Translations under genes and position numbers: made by a program
Shown here: piece by piece, positions 1-7,109 of the stretch
Numbering within the stretch: position 1 is the stretch's first letter
Layout of the letters: the number at the start of each line of letters is the position of its first letter
The notes under the pieces: model-generated
Database searches by the model: none
The model's input: only the letters and a program-made list of their open reading frames with translations
Told to the model about the DNA's origin: nothing
From: Muribaculaceae bacterium
Lineage (GTDB): Bacteria; Bacteroidota; Bacteroidia; Bacteroidales; Muribaculaceae
NCBI GenBank assembly: GCA_009775355.1
Contig: VSPN01000053.1
Coordinates: 1-16,861 of the forward strand
Length of the DNA: 16,861 bases
Reading direction: 5' to 3'

Positions 1-320
1 GGGTTCATTGTAAAGTTACAAAATATCTACGACTTTGGCAAACAATTAGTTGGCGATTAGCTGAGTATCCCTATATAATCATAATTGTATTTGGAGGTGT
101 GATTCTGTCTCTTATGGGGATGGAGCTTTCAGAAGGATTCTTCTGCGCGTTGCAGGCAATTTCAAACACCGGACTCGGTTCAGACGCCACCGGTGTCAAT
201 GGAGATTATTCGCTTGTGTCAGACGGAGCAAAATGGCTTCTGAGTTTCATCATGCTTGTCGGACGTCTTGAAATATTCACAATCCTCCTGCTGTTCACAG
301 GTTCTTTCTGGAGGAAATGA
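1..320 (+). CDS. TrkH/KtrB-family potassium transporter, C-terminal fragment
   Basis: The reading frame is open from base 3, so this is the 3' end of a gene that begins outside the window (about 105 residues visible). It ends with a hydrophobic segment, then a pore-loop-like stretch (QAISNTGLGSD) resembling the last selectivity-filter repeat of TrkH proteins. After that come the typical closing transmembrane helix with the GRLEIFT motif and a short basic tail (FWRK). In this family the protein is the membrane pore subunit for K+ uptake and works with a cytoplasmic NAD-binding TrkA/KtrA regulator. Any trkA partner would lie upstream and is not visible. A GTG at base 99 is internal, not the start. 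The gene converges on the malic enzyme gene. Confidence 0.88.
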   Translation, partial: VHCKVTKYLRLWQTISWRLAEYPYIIIIVFGGVILSLMGMELSEGFFCALQAISNTGLGSDATGVNGDYSLVSDGAKWLLSFIMLVGRLEIFTILLLFTGSFWRK

Positions 321-338
321 TTAGGGGCACTTGCCACA

Positions 339-388
339 ACAAGACAGGAGTCTGACCCGGAAACGTTCCGGGCAGACTCCTGTCTTGT
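339..388. terminator. Large perfect hairpin between convergent genes, probable bidirectional terminator
   Basis: Bases 339-354 and 373-388 form a 16-bp perfect inverted repeat. Inside it, 356-362 pairs with 366-372 (CCCGGAA/TTCCGGG) around a 3-nt loop, with one bulged A at 355, so the stem is about 23 bp. It sits between the stop codons of the TrkH gene (+) and the malic enzyme gene (-). There is no strong T-tract on either side, so the terminator role rests on stem length and location. Confidence 0.75.
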
Positions 389-405
389 AATGAATTTGTA
401 TAGCG

Positions 406-1677
406 TTATCTTTTCAGAAGACCGCGGAGATAACGGTCATACTCCCCCCAGTCGGCGATAGGATTCATGGCCACACCTGATTCCATGGCAGCCTTGGCCA
501 CAGCTGGAGACACCGTGTGGATCAATCGAGGATCGAATGGTTTGGGCAGAATGTAATACGGACCGAATGACAGTTCCTTCAGGTCATATGCCGCAAGTAC
601 AGACTCAGGAACAGGCTCTTTTGCAAGAGCGGCTATGGCATATGTAGCCGCCAGCTTCATCTCCTCTGTTATGGCATTGGCGTGTGTGTCGAGTGCTCCT
701 CTGAATATATAGGGGAAACCGAGCACATTGTTCACCTGATTCGGATAGTCACTTCTGCCGGTAGCTATGACGATATCGTCTCTTGTCTCCAATGCGAGAT
801 TATAGTCGATCTCAGGATTGGGATTTGCAAGCGCGAATATCACCGGACGCGGAGCCATCTCAAGCATCAAGGCAGGCGTGAGGACATCAGCAACGCTTAG
901 ACCGACAAATACGTCAGCGCCTTTCACAGCCTCTTCCAAAGTCCTGATATCTCTTTTTGTCGCGAACTGGCGTTTATGTTCGTTGATGTCTGTGCGGTCT
1001 TCGCGAACTACTCCCCTCGAATCACACATAACCACATTCTCGCGTCTTACGCCAAGCTTTATGTACAGATTGGTGCAGCTGACGGCTGCCGCTCCGGCAC
1101 CGTTCACCACAAGCTTTACATCCTCAATATTCTTGCCCTGGATCTCAAGTGCGTTAAGAAGCGCGGCTCCCGATATTATGGCTGTTCCGTGCTGGTCATC
1201 ATGCATGACCGGAATGTCGCACTTCTCCTTTAGTTCTGTTTCGATCCGGAAACTTTCGGGAGCCTTGATATCTTCAAGGTTGATACCGCCGAATGTCTTT
1301 GAAATAGCCTTGACAGTATCAATGAACTTGTCGGGATCCTCTTCATCGACCTCGATATCAAACGCGTCTATTCCTGCGAAAATCTTGAAAAGCAAGGCCT
1401 TTCCCTCCATTACAGGTTTTGACGCCAGAGTCCCGATATTACCCAGGCCGAGCACAGCCGTACCGTTCGAGATTACAGCCACAAGATTTCCCTTATTGGT
1501 ATATCTGTAGGCGTCAGACGGATTCTTCTCGATTTCCAGACATGGATATGCCACACCTGGAGAATATGCCAGTGAAAGATCATGCTGTGTGGCATAGGGC
1601 TTGGTAGGAATTACCTCGGTCTTGCCGGGGCGGCCTTCCTCATGATACCTGAGAGCCGATTCTTCTAATTTGTTCAT
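406..1677 (-). CDS. Malic enzyme, MaeB-type, single-domain short form
   Basis: A 423-residue protein that should oxidatively decarboxylate malate to pyruvate in the cytoplasm, yielding NAD(P)H. Seen: the N-terminal RYHEEGRPGK and YSPGVA motifs (catalytic Tyr about 38), the GKALLFK lysine segment (Lys about 93), NLEDI (133-137, metal-binding Glu/Asp), DDQHGTA (160-166), and a Rossmann NGAGAAA motif (192-198). It is closest to the malic half of the long Bacteroides MaeB proteins (about 760 residues), which carry a C-terminal phosphotransacetylase-like domain. Here the protein stops at the domain boundary (DRYLRGLLKR) and is followed at once by the 339-388 hairpin, so it is a genuine short form rather than an obvious frameshift. 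NAD versus NADP preference cannot be read from this. Start is the ATG at 1675-1677. Confidence 0.93.
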   Translation of the reverse strand: MNKLEESALRYHEEGRPGKTEVIPTKPYATQHDLSLAYSPGVAYPCLEIEKNPSDAYRYTNKGNLVAVISNGTAVLGLGNIGTLASKPVMEGKALLFKIFAGIDAFDIEVDEEDPDKFIDTVKAISKTFGGINLEDIKAPESFRIETELKEKCDIPVMHDDQHGTAIISGAALLNALEIQGKNIEDVKLVVNGAGAAAVSCTNLYIKLGVRRENVVMCDSRGVVREDRTDINEHKRQFATKRDIRTLEEAVKGADVFVGLSVADVLTPALMLEMAPRPVIFALANPNPEIDYNLALETRDDIVIATGRSDYPNQVNNVLGFPYIFRGALDTHANAITEEMKLAATYAIAALAKEPVPESVLAAYDLKELSFGPYYILPKPFDPRLIHTVSPAVAKAAMESGVAMNPIADWGEYDRYLRGLLKR

Positions 1678-1739
1678 GGTAAAACATTAATGATTTCAAT
1701 ACGCATGTGTCGGTTCCAGACCACCTCTGACATCTGACA

Positions 1740-1747
1740 CATACTTA
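1740..1747 (-). promoter_or_regulatory. Weak candidate -7 element for the malic enzyme gene
   Basis: Read on the minus strand this is TAAGTATG, one mismatch from TAnnTTTG, and no clear -33 element was found. A perfect minus-strand TATCTTTG also occurs at 1847-1854, inside the start of the divergent methyltransferase gene, and is an alternative. The leader between has a tandem TCTGACA repeat (1726-1739) and a 7-bp inverted repeat, ATGTGTC (1705-1711) with GACACAT (1736-1742). None of these has a known role. Confidence 0.2.
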
Positions 1748-1784
1748 TATAATAATTTAAGGTTATAAATTCAATATTTTATCT

Positions 1785-1792
1785 TATCTTTG
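1785..1792 (+). promoter_or_regulatory. Bacteroidetes -7 promoter element for the methyltransferase/TPR operon
   Basis: TATCTTTG matches the Bacteroidetes -7 consensus TAnnTTTG exactly. The -33 region about 20 bp upstream (around 1762-1765, GTTA) is a poor match to TTTG. Transcription would begin near 1797-1799, giving a leader of about 46 nt to the ATG at 1844. This argues against using the in-frame TTG at 1790, which lies inside the promoter. Confidence 0.55.
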
Positions 1793-1843
1793 CAGTCAGC
1801 AAGCACAAATGAAAACCATTTTTGTTTACCAACAGCAATTCAC

Positions 1844-3133
1844 ATGCAAAGATATGAAAAATTTCCATCCGCCGGGAATATTTTTTACGAATATATCAAA
1901 AATAATTTGAATGCAGATCCCAAGCGGCTGTACCTCTGCGTAAACGGCAAGAACATGGGGTTTCCTGCGGAGTTTGCTGTGACACAGATTGAATGCAGAC
2001 AGAAATCCACACGCAAGCTATCGTCATTTGTCTGTCACAGTGAATTCCTGTTCCCGTCGACTCTCGCCTCCGAGCAGTCAACACACCAGTGTGTGGCGAC
2101 ATATCACGCCCAAATTGCCGGGTCCGGAAAAAAATTAGTGGATATGACTGCCGGACTCGGAATCGACGCTTTCACATTTGCCCGCGAAGGCAATACGGTG
2201 ACAGCAATCGAGCTTGATGATGCGAGAGCCGCGATTCTAAGACATAACACTGAGGTGTTGGGTCTGCGGAATGTCGAAGTCGTTGAAGCCGACTGTCTGG
2301 AGTGGATGAAGAGCAATGCCGCAGGTTCATACGACATACTGTTTATCGATCCAGCCAGACGCGCCTCCGACAGCCGGCGCACTTTTCGCTTCGAAGACTG
2401 CATTCCCGACATCGTGTCAAATCTGCCGGAACTAAGATCTTTCGCCACCGTGATGATGGTTAAGGCCTCCCCGATTCTTGACATATCGGGGATCATAAGA
2501 GAAATAGAGGGCGTGACCTCCATTCATATTGTGTGTGTCAGAGGAGAATGCAAGGAAGTTCTCGTAATTCTCGACAATACGCGTCCTGCCGGAAACCCGG
2601 AAATCATAGCCGTAGATCTCGATGATGATGATGATGCGGTAATCAGGATAAGGTCGTTGTGGGAAACCAGATTCTTGGATCTCGGTGGAGACTGCTGTCT
2701 GGCCGAGCTTTCAGACCTTGAAGGAGAGGTCTATTTATATGACCCTAACGCCGCGGTTCACAAACTGAATTGCCGAAATGCTCTTTCCAAAGCCTTTCCA
2801 AATCTCAAAAAACTTTCAGTAAACACAGATCTATACTGCTCCCACGTCAGACACGAAAATTTTCCAGGGCGTGTGTTTTCAATATCAGGAATAATAAACA
2901 AGAAGTCTGCCAGATCATTATGTAATTCCAGATGTGAGGTCGCAGTCCGCAATTATCCTCTTACAGCAGAGCAGTTGCGAAAGAAACTGCATTTGAGTTC
3001 CGGTGGCGATTCATTCATCTTCGGATGCTCAGTCGGAGCCAGACAAAAACCTGTCATTCTGCATTGCATACGGCTGCAGAGCCGCTACACGGGTCCCGAT
3101 GACAAAATTGGTTCGAAATTTGTTGTAAAGTAA
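1844..3133 (+). CDS. SAM-dependent methyltransferase with PG_1098-type ferredoxin-like and THUMP-like domains
   Basis: About 429 residues from the ATG at 1844. An upstream TTG at 1790 is in frame but falls in the -7 promoter element, so I do not use it. The N-terminal part (about 15-85) fits the family's helical region. A class I Rossmann methyltransferase core follows, with motif I VDMTAGLGID (99-108), acidic AIELD (121-125), FIDPARR (167-173) and VKASPILD (206-213). The C-terminal part matches the ferredoxin-like and THUMP-like architecture known from Bacteroidetes PG_1098 homologues. THUMP-like domains suggest an RNA substrate, but no specific target is established. The (GAT)5 run at 2621-2635 encodes five consecutive Asp between domains. 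It is followed after 16 bp by the TPR gene, probably in one transcript. Confidence 0.85.
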   Translation: MQRYEKFPSAGNIFYEYIKNNLNADPKRLYLCVNGKNMGFPAEFAVTQIECRQKSTRKLSSFVCHSEFLFPSTLASEQSTHQCVATYHAQIAGSGKKLVDMTAGLGIDAFTFAREGNTVTAIELDDARAAILRHNTEVLGLRNVEVVEADCLEWMKSNAAGSYDILFIDPARRASDSRRTFRFEDCIPDIVSNLPELRSFATVMMVKASPILDISGIIREIEGVTSIHIVCVRGECKEVLVILDNTRPAGNPEIIAVDLDDDDDAVIRIRSLWETRFLDLGGDCCLAELSDLEGEVYLYDPNAAVHKLNCRNALSKAFPNLKKLSVNTDLYCSHVRHENFPGRVFSISGIINKKSARSLCNSRCEVAVRNYPLTAEQLRKKLHLSSGGDSFIFGCSVGARQKPVILHCIRLQSRYTGPDDKIGSKFVVK

Positions 3134-3149
3134 GTTATAACTGAAATGT

Positions 3150-5333
3150 ATGGCAGACAAAATAAAAGAATTACACTCCCGGACAACCGAATTACTGGAT
3201 GCGGGCAGAATTTTCGAAGCAATCACTGTTGTTAAAGTAATGCTTGACAAAGCAGGAGTCAAATCTCATGTCGACAATCTGTTAAAGATTGAGCAGACAT
3301 ATAGATACATGATCCATTATATGATTGAAGGAGTTCATGACGAAGGCCGTGAGCGTATGCTTTCAGACATTACAGACCAACTGAGAATGCTTTCCGACAT
3401 GGCTGTCAGGGCATATATGACACCCGACAGTCCGGAGTATTACTATTCAGTGCTCCGTTTTGTCAACCTTAGAAAAGAATGTCTTGCCGATATAATCAGG
3501 GAATACGGAAAAATAGTTTCGGAAATGACGCTTGCCGAACTCGGAGGCAACGATGTGTCTGATATGCGCAGACGAAAAGAGGAACAGCTTGTCAGACTTT
3601 TCAACTCAATTTTCGTTTCGTTAGGCTCAGACACCGAGTATGCCGAAATCGCAAGATACCTGACCTCCGGTTATGCAGACGACAATGTGTCAGCACAGTC
3701 AATAAGTGCCCTTACGCTGTCACTGTTGTGCTTCTACGACAAAGGGAAGTTCAACACATTGCTTGACGTTTATGACAATACGCAATCTGAGAAACTGGCT
3801 GCCAGAGCATTGGTTGGTATTGTTCTCGCAATGGTAGAAAATGCCGGACGCATAGAATCCGACAGATTACTGATGAATCGCATGTCATTGTGGAAAGATT
3901 CGTTGATCACATACAGAAGACTGCATGAGGTCATAAGAGTCATAGTCGGAACTCGCGACACCGAGAGGGTATCTTCAAAGATGAAAGATGAAGTAATTCC
4001 GGAAATAATGAAACTTCGTCCTGATATTCTTAAAAAACTCAGGAATCCAGAAGGAGATCCGGATATGATGATGGACAACAATCCCGAATGGGAAGATATG
4101 CTCGCAAAAAGTGATCTGACAAAAAAAATGCAGGAACTCAGCGAAATGCAGAGCGATGGCGCTGATCTGATGATGGTAACGCTCTCGAATCTCAAGCAGT
4201 TCCCCTTCTTCAACATTGCGGCAAACTGGTTTCTGCCCTTTGATTCACAACATTCGGAGATAAGACTCGGGGAAGGAATGTGCAGGCTCATGGACGTCAT
4301 GAAAGATACCGGATCAATGGTATGTGACTCTGACTTGTATTCTCTCGCTCTTGCATTCGCACAGATGCCTGAAGCTCAGAAAAACATGATAAGCGCACAG
4401 ATGTCTGCACAGGCAGATCAGTTCAAAGAGGAATCAAGGTCTGCGCTACCGTCGTCAAACGCCCCCCAATTTGACATCGAAACTCTAAAATCGGTCAGAG
4501 ATCTATATCGCTTCTTTAAACTGTTCAGAAAACGCGAAGGCCTGAAGGATCCTTTTGCCCGACCGCTCTGTTTTACTGAATTGCCGGTCATCGGTGAGAT
4601 GATGAACGACAATGAAATGCTCGAGCTTATTGGGGAGTTCTATTTCAAGCGGGGCTACTATGCCGACGCACTCCCTCTTTTTGTATCATTAAACACCGAC
4701 AGAGCGGAAGATGCGTCTCTTTGGGAAAAAATAGGATTCTGCCATCAGTCTGAAAACAGACTCAATCCTGCTCTTGAGGCGTATGAGAAGGCCTCATTGC
4801 TCAAATCTCCAGGACTCTGGCTGATCAAAAAGCTTGCTTACATCAACCGCAGACTTGGGAACTGCCATAAAGCCTCTGAATACTATCTGCAGGCACTCCA
4901 GAATGATCCCGACAATGTGTCGCTCCTTATGAACGCCGGCAACATGCTCCTTGAAACCGGCGATACAGCCGCCGCTCTTACTCATTTTTACCACGCCAAC
5001 TACATAAGCACTGAATCCCCGAGAATCATGCGTGCCATAGCCTGGGCCGAACTGCTGAGCGGCAACTTCTCCAAAAGCAGCGGATATTACTGCAAAGTAA
5101 TAACGCTTGACGCTCGCCCGTCCGACTATCTCAATGCGGGTCATGCCGCTTTGCTCCAGTCTGATCTCAAAGAAGCTGTGAGAATGTATCGTCTTGCTGT
5201 TAACGGAAACGAAAGTGATTTTGAAATGGCATACTTGTCAGACATGCCGACACTTCAGACACTCGGAGCAGACAAGGTAGTCATGCAGCTTGTTCTTGAC
5301 ACTGTATTGTCGGAAGAAAACCACGTTATCTGA
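3150..5333 (+). CDS. Cytoplasmic tetratricopeptide-repeat protein, function unknown
   Basis: A 727-residue protein with no signal peptide and no membrane segment, so probably cytoplasmic. The N-terminal two thirds is mostly helical, including a charged stretch around 135-150, and carries a distinctive motif FPFFNIAANWFLPFD (351-365). I associate that motif with a Bacteroidetes-restricted TPR family of no assigned function. Residues about 490-690 contain several TPR-like units, for example around 492-515 (FYFKRGYYADALPLF), 525-550, 556-585, 590-620 and on to about 690. TPR arrays mediate protein-protein contacts and do not reveal a partner. It follows the methyltransferase gene by 16 bp, suggesting co-transcription, and converges on dnaA with only 24 bp between stop codons. 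Confidence 0.82.
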   Translation: MADKIKELHSRTTELLDAGRIFEAITVVKVMLDKAGVKSHVDNLLKIEQTYRYMIHYMIEGVHDEGRERMLSDITDQLRMLSDMAVRAYMTPDSPEYYYSVLRFVNLRKECLADIIREYGKIVSEMTLAELGGNDVSDMRRRKEEQLVRLFNSIFVSLGSDTEYAEIARYLTSGYADDNVSAQSISALTLSLLCFYDKGKFNTLLDVYDNTQSEKLAARALVGIVLAMVENAGRIESDRLLMNRMSLWKDSLITYRRLHEVIRVIVGTRDTERVSSKMKDEVIPEIMKLRPDILKKLRNPEGDPDMMMDNNPEWEDMLAKSDLTKKMQELSEMQSDGADLMMVTLSNLKQFPFFNIAANWFLPFDSQHSEIRLGEGMCRLMDVMKDTGSMVCDSDLYSLALAFAQMPEAQKNMISAQMSAQADQFKEESRSALPSSNAPQFDIETLKSVRDLYRFFKLFRKREGLKDPFARPLCFTELPVIGEMMNDNEMLELIGEFYFKRGYYADALPLFVSLNTDRAEDASLWEKIGFCHQSENRLNPALEAYEKASLLKSPGLWLIKKLAYINRRLGNCHKASEYYLQALQNDPDNVSLLMNAGNMLLETGDTAAALTHFYHANYISTESPRIMRAIAWAELLSGNFSKSSGYYCKVITLDARPSDYLNAGHAALLQSDLKEAVRMYRLAVNGNESDFEMAYLSDMPTLQTLGADKVVMQLVLDTVLSEENHVI

Positions 5334-5344
5334 CGCAAAAGACC

Positions 5345-5371
5345 CAATGCTGCCTCATCAGCCAAGCATTG
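5345..5371. terminator. Small hairpin shared by the convergent TPR and dnaA ends
   Basis: CAATGCT (5345-5351) pairs with AGCATTG (5365-5371) around a 13-nt loop. The right arm overlaps the last codons of dnaA. On the plus strand it is followed by CCTTTTC, and on the minus strand a TTTT lies a few bases downstream. It is a modest stem, so termination is plausible but unproven. Confidence 0.45.
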
Positions 5372-6746
5372 CCTTTTCAATGGCGGCAACAGTGTCGTTC
5401 AATTCTTTTGACACTTCAAGTCTGTCGGCTACAGCACTTATTCCATGAAGGACTGTAGCATGCTTGCGGTTAAGTTTCGCTCCTATGGCTGGAGATGAAA
5501 GGCCCGTATGCTTTTTGCAAAGATACATTATCATCTGTCGTGCATCAGCTATATCGCGAAGACGGCTCTTGCTGAAAATGGCATCCGGGTTAAGACGGTA
5601 GAATTCGGCTGTATTCTCGACGATCATGTCGAAGTTGACACTCTTCTTCTCAACCTTTCTTACAAGATGACTTATTACTTTCTCTGCAAGTTCGACAGTT
5701 ATAGGTGCGTTCTCGGTTATGGATCTTGTATAAAGTCCCATAACTATGCCTTCAAGCTCACGGACAGAACTTGTGGCACTCTGTGCTATCATGTCAATGA
5801 TCTCTTCTGAAAGATCCAGACCGTTTCGTTTCGACTTGAACTCAAGAATCTTGCGTCTAAGTTCATAGTCAGGATTCTCAAGAGGCTCGGTAATACCCCA
5901 CTTGAACCTGTCGATGAGTCGGTCGGCTATACCGTCAAGCTCCATGGGAGGACGGTCGCACGTAAAGATAAGCTTCTTGTTGCTCTGGTGGAGATGATTG
6001 AAGATCGGGAAAAGAGCTTCGGCAGTACCGGTCTTGCCCGACAATTCCTGAAGATCATCGAACAGAATGGCATCCATTCCCTGAAACCAGTGTATGAATT
6101 CAGGAATCTCCTTCTTGATGGTGGCGTTGGCATACAGATTCTGGAAATGACGCATAGTAACAAACAAAACCCTTGCGCGGGGATGACGCTCTTTGATCCT
6201 GATGCCTATGGCCTGAATGAGATGTGTCTTACCTACGCCTACATTTCCATAGAGAAAAAACGGGTTGAAATCCGACTTCTCAGGATGATTGGCAATGTGC
6301 TCCGCAATTGTGAAAGGAAGTTTATTACTTCTGCCAACACAATAGTTCTCGAAGTTGAGTGAACTGTTAAGCTGGGGGTCAAAATCATTGCCCCGCTCTT
6401 CAACAGCACGGTTTGCAACCGATTGCTCGAGTTTGTTCTTAAGAAGATGCGAATGCTGCGGACTCTGAATCTCGATTTTAGATCCCGAATCATCCTTGAT
6501 TGCAAAATACTCGTATGTCAGCTGCACTCCGGGCCCGAACTCAGATTTAAGCGCACTGTTGAGAATATTATAGAAGTCATCTTCGAATTTCTCCATAAAG
6601 AAACGCGAAGGAACTCGCAACACAAGCTTGTGGTCTCTGAAATCGGTTGCCGACACTTTAGAAAACCATACAGCAAAACGATTCTCTCCGATATTGGAGC
6701 GAATCTTATCCAAACATCTGTTCCATTTGTTTTTGTAATCTATCAT
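5358..6746 (-). CDS. dnaA: Chromosomal replication initiator DnaA
   Basis: About 462 residues from the ATG at 6744-6746 (MIDYKNKWNRC). An upstream in-frame TTG at 6786-6788 adds 14 residues unlike DnaA N-termini and is rejected. Domain I (about 1-85) matches the family, and domain II is short. Domain III is an AAA+ ATPase with Walker A GNVGVGKT (167-174), Walker B ILFDDLQ (227-233), sensor I CDRPP and the Arg-finger segment RLIDRFKWG. Domain IV contains ARQMIMYL and the DNA-binding signature RKHATVLHG (about 427-435). DnaA binds ATP and origin boxes to open the replication origin. The signature usually reads R/K-D-H-T/A-T-V-x-H; the Asp is Lys here. The gene points away from the thiamine operon, leaving about 620 bp between them. 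Confidence 0.95.
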   Translation of the reverse strand: MIDYKNKWNRCLDKIRSNIGENRFAVWFSKVSATDFRDHKLVLRVPSRFFMEKFEDDFYNILNSALKSEFGPGVQLTYEYFAIKDDSGSKIEIQSPQHSHLLKNKLEQSVANRAVEERGNDFDPQLNSSLNFENYCVGRSNKLPFTIAEHIANHPEKSDFNPFFLYGNVGVGKTHLIQAIGIRIKERHPRARVLFVTMRHFQNLYANATIKKEIPEFIHWFQGMDAILFDDLQELSGKTGTAEALFPIFNHLHQSNKKLIFTCDRPPMELDGIADRLIDRFKWGITEPLENPDYELRRKILEFKSKRNGLDLSEEIIDMIAQSATSSVRELEGIVMGLYTRSITENAPITVELAEKVISHLVRKVEKKSVNFDMIVENTAEFYRLNPDAIFSKSRLRDIADARQMIMYLCKKHTGLSSPAIGAKLNRKHATVLHGISAVADRLEVSKELNDTVAAIEKAMLG

Positions 6747-6774
6747 AAGGCTGTATGGGCGTTCTTTCCGGATA

Positions 6775-6782
6775 CAAAATAA
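6775..6782 (-). promoter_or_regulatory. Possible -7 element of dnaA
   Basis: Minus-strand TTATTTTG has one mismatch to TAnnTTTG and would place the start of transcription about 20-25 nt before the dnaA ATG. No clear -33 TTTG was found at the right distance because the upstream sequence is a long A/T run. Treat as tentative. Confidence 0.25.
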
Positions 6783-6960
6783 TAACAAAATTTTCGAAAA
6801 AAAAAATCTGTTTTTTCTTGATTTTCTGAATATCTTTATAGTGCTCTGAATTTCAATAATTTGATTATAATAACACTGTTTTTATATATACAAATGACTG
6901 CTGCAATATACATATATCACTAAAACACAGCAATATACAAAACCTCACATCTGAAGATCC
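6783..6960. other. AT-rich non-coding stretch upstream of dnaA with short direct repeats
   Basis: This stretch is visibly richer in A/T than its surroundings and has no convincing gene. It contains ATATACA at 6886-6892, 6906-6912 and 6933-6939. The last two are part of a 10-bp direct repeat GCAATATACA (6903-6912 and 6930-6939). The location beside dnaA makes a regulatory or origin-type unwinding role conceivable. No perfect TTATCCACA DnaA box was found in 6747-7366. Confidence 0.4.
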
Positions 6961-6985
6961 ATTAAATTCCGGATATTATGACAAC

Positions 6986-7066
6986 CAATGTTCCACAAAA
7001 CGCGACGCTATCCTCATCCATGATAAATCAAGTAACGACGGACATTTCCGTCTGCGTGGAACATTG
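6986..7066. repeat. 11-bp perfect inverted repeat containing TGTTCCAC, followed by a T9 tract
   Basis: CAATGTTCCAC (6986-6996) and GTGGAACATTG (7056-7066) are exact reverse complements separated by 59 bp. The interval contains a smaller hairpin GACGGA/TCCGTC (7037-7042 with 7047-7052). A run of nine T (7072-7080) follows the right arm by 5 nt. The arms could be protein-binding half-sites, since TGTTCCAC resembles a degenerate DnaA box. Alternatively they could be the closing stem of a small structured RNA ending at the T-tract. The sequence alone does not decide. Confidence 0.6.
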
Positions 7067-7077
7067 TATGATTTTTT

Positions 7078-7109
7078 TTTGGAATTTCCCATTATTCGCA
7101 CTAATTTTG
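7078..7109 (+). promoter_or_regulatory. Bacteroidetes-type promoter of the thi operon
   Basis: A -33 TTTG (7078-7081), a 20-bp spacer and a -7 TAATTTTG (7102-7109) match the Bacteroidetes consensus TTTG-N19-21-TAnnTTTG with no mismatch. Transcription should begin near 7112-7116, leaving about 250 nt of leader before thiS. It is the best promoter in the window. Confidence 0.7.

Noticed and set aside
818..1510. Long (230-codon) open frame opposite the malic enzyme gene.
   Set aside because: Serine/threonine/isoleucine-rich translation typical of an antisense shadow of a well-conserved gene.
1790..1843. TTG start extending the methyltransferase by 18 residues.
   Set aside because: The TTG lies inside a perfect -7 promoter element, and the extension does not resemble the family N-terminus.
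6747..6788. TTG start extending DnaA by 14 residues.
   Set aside because: DnaA proteins begin near the ATG at 6746 with a W-x-x-C/L helix; the extension overlaps a likely promoter.
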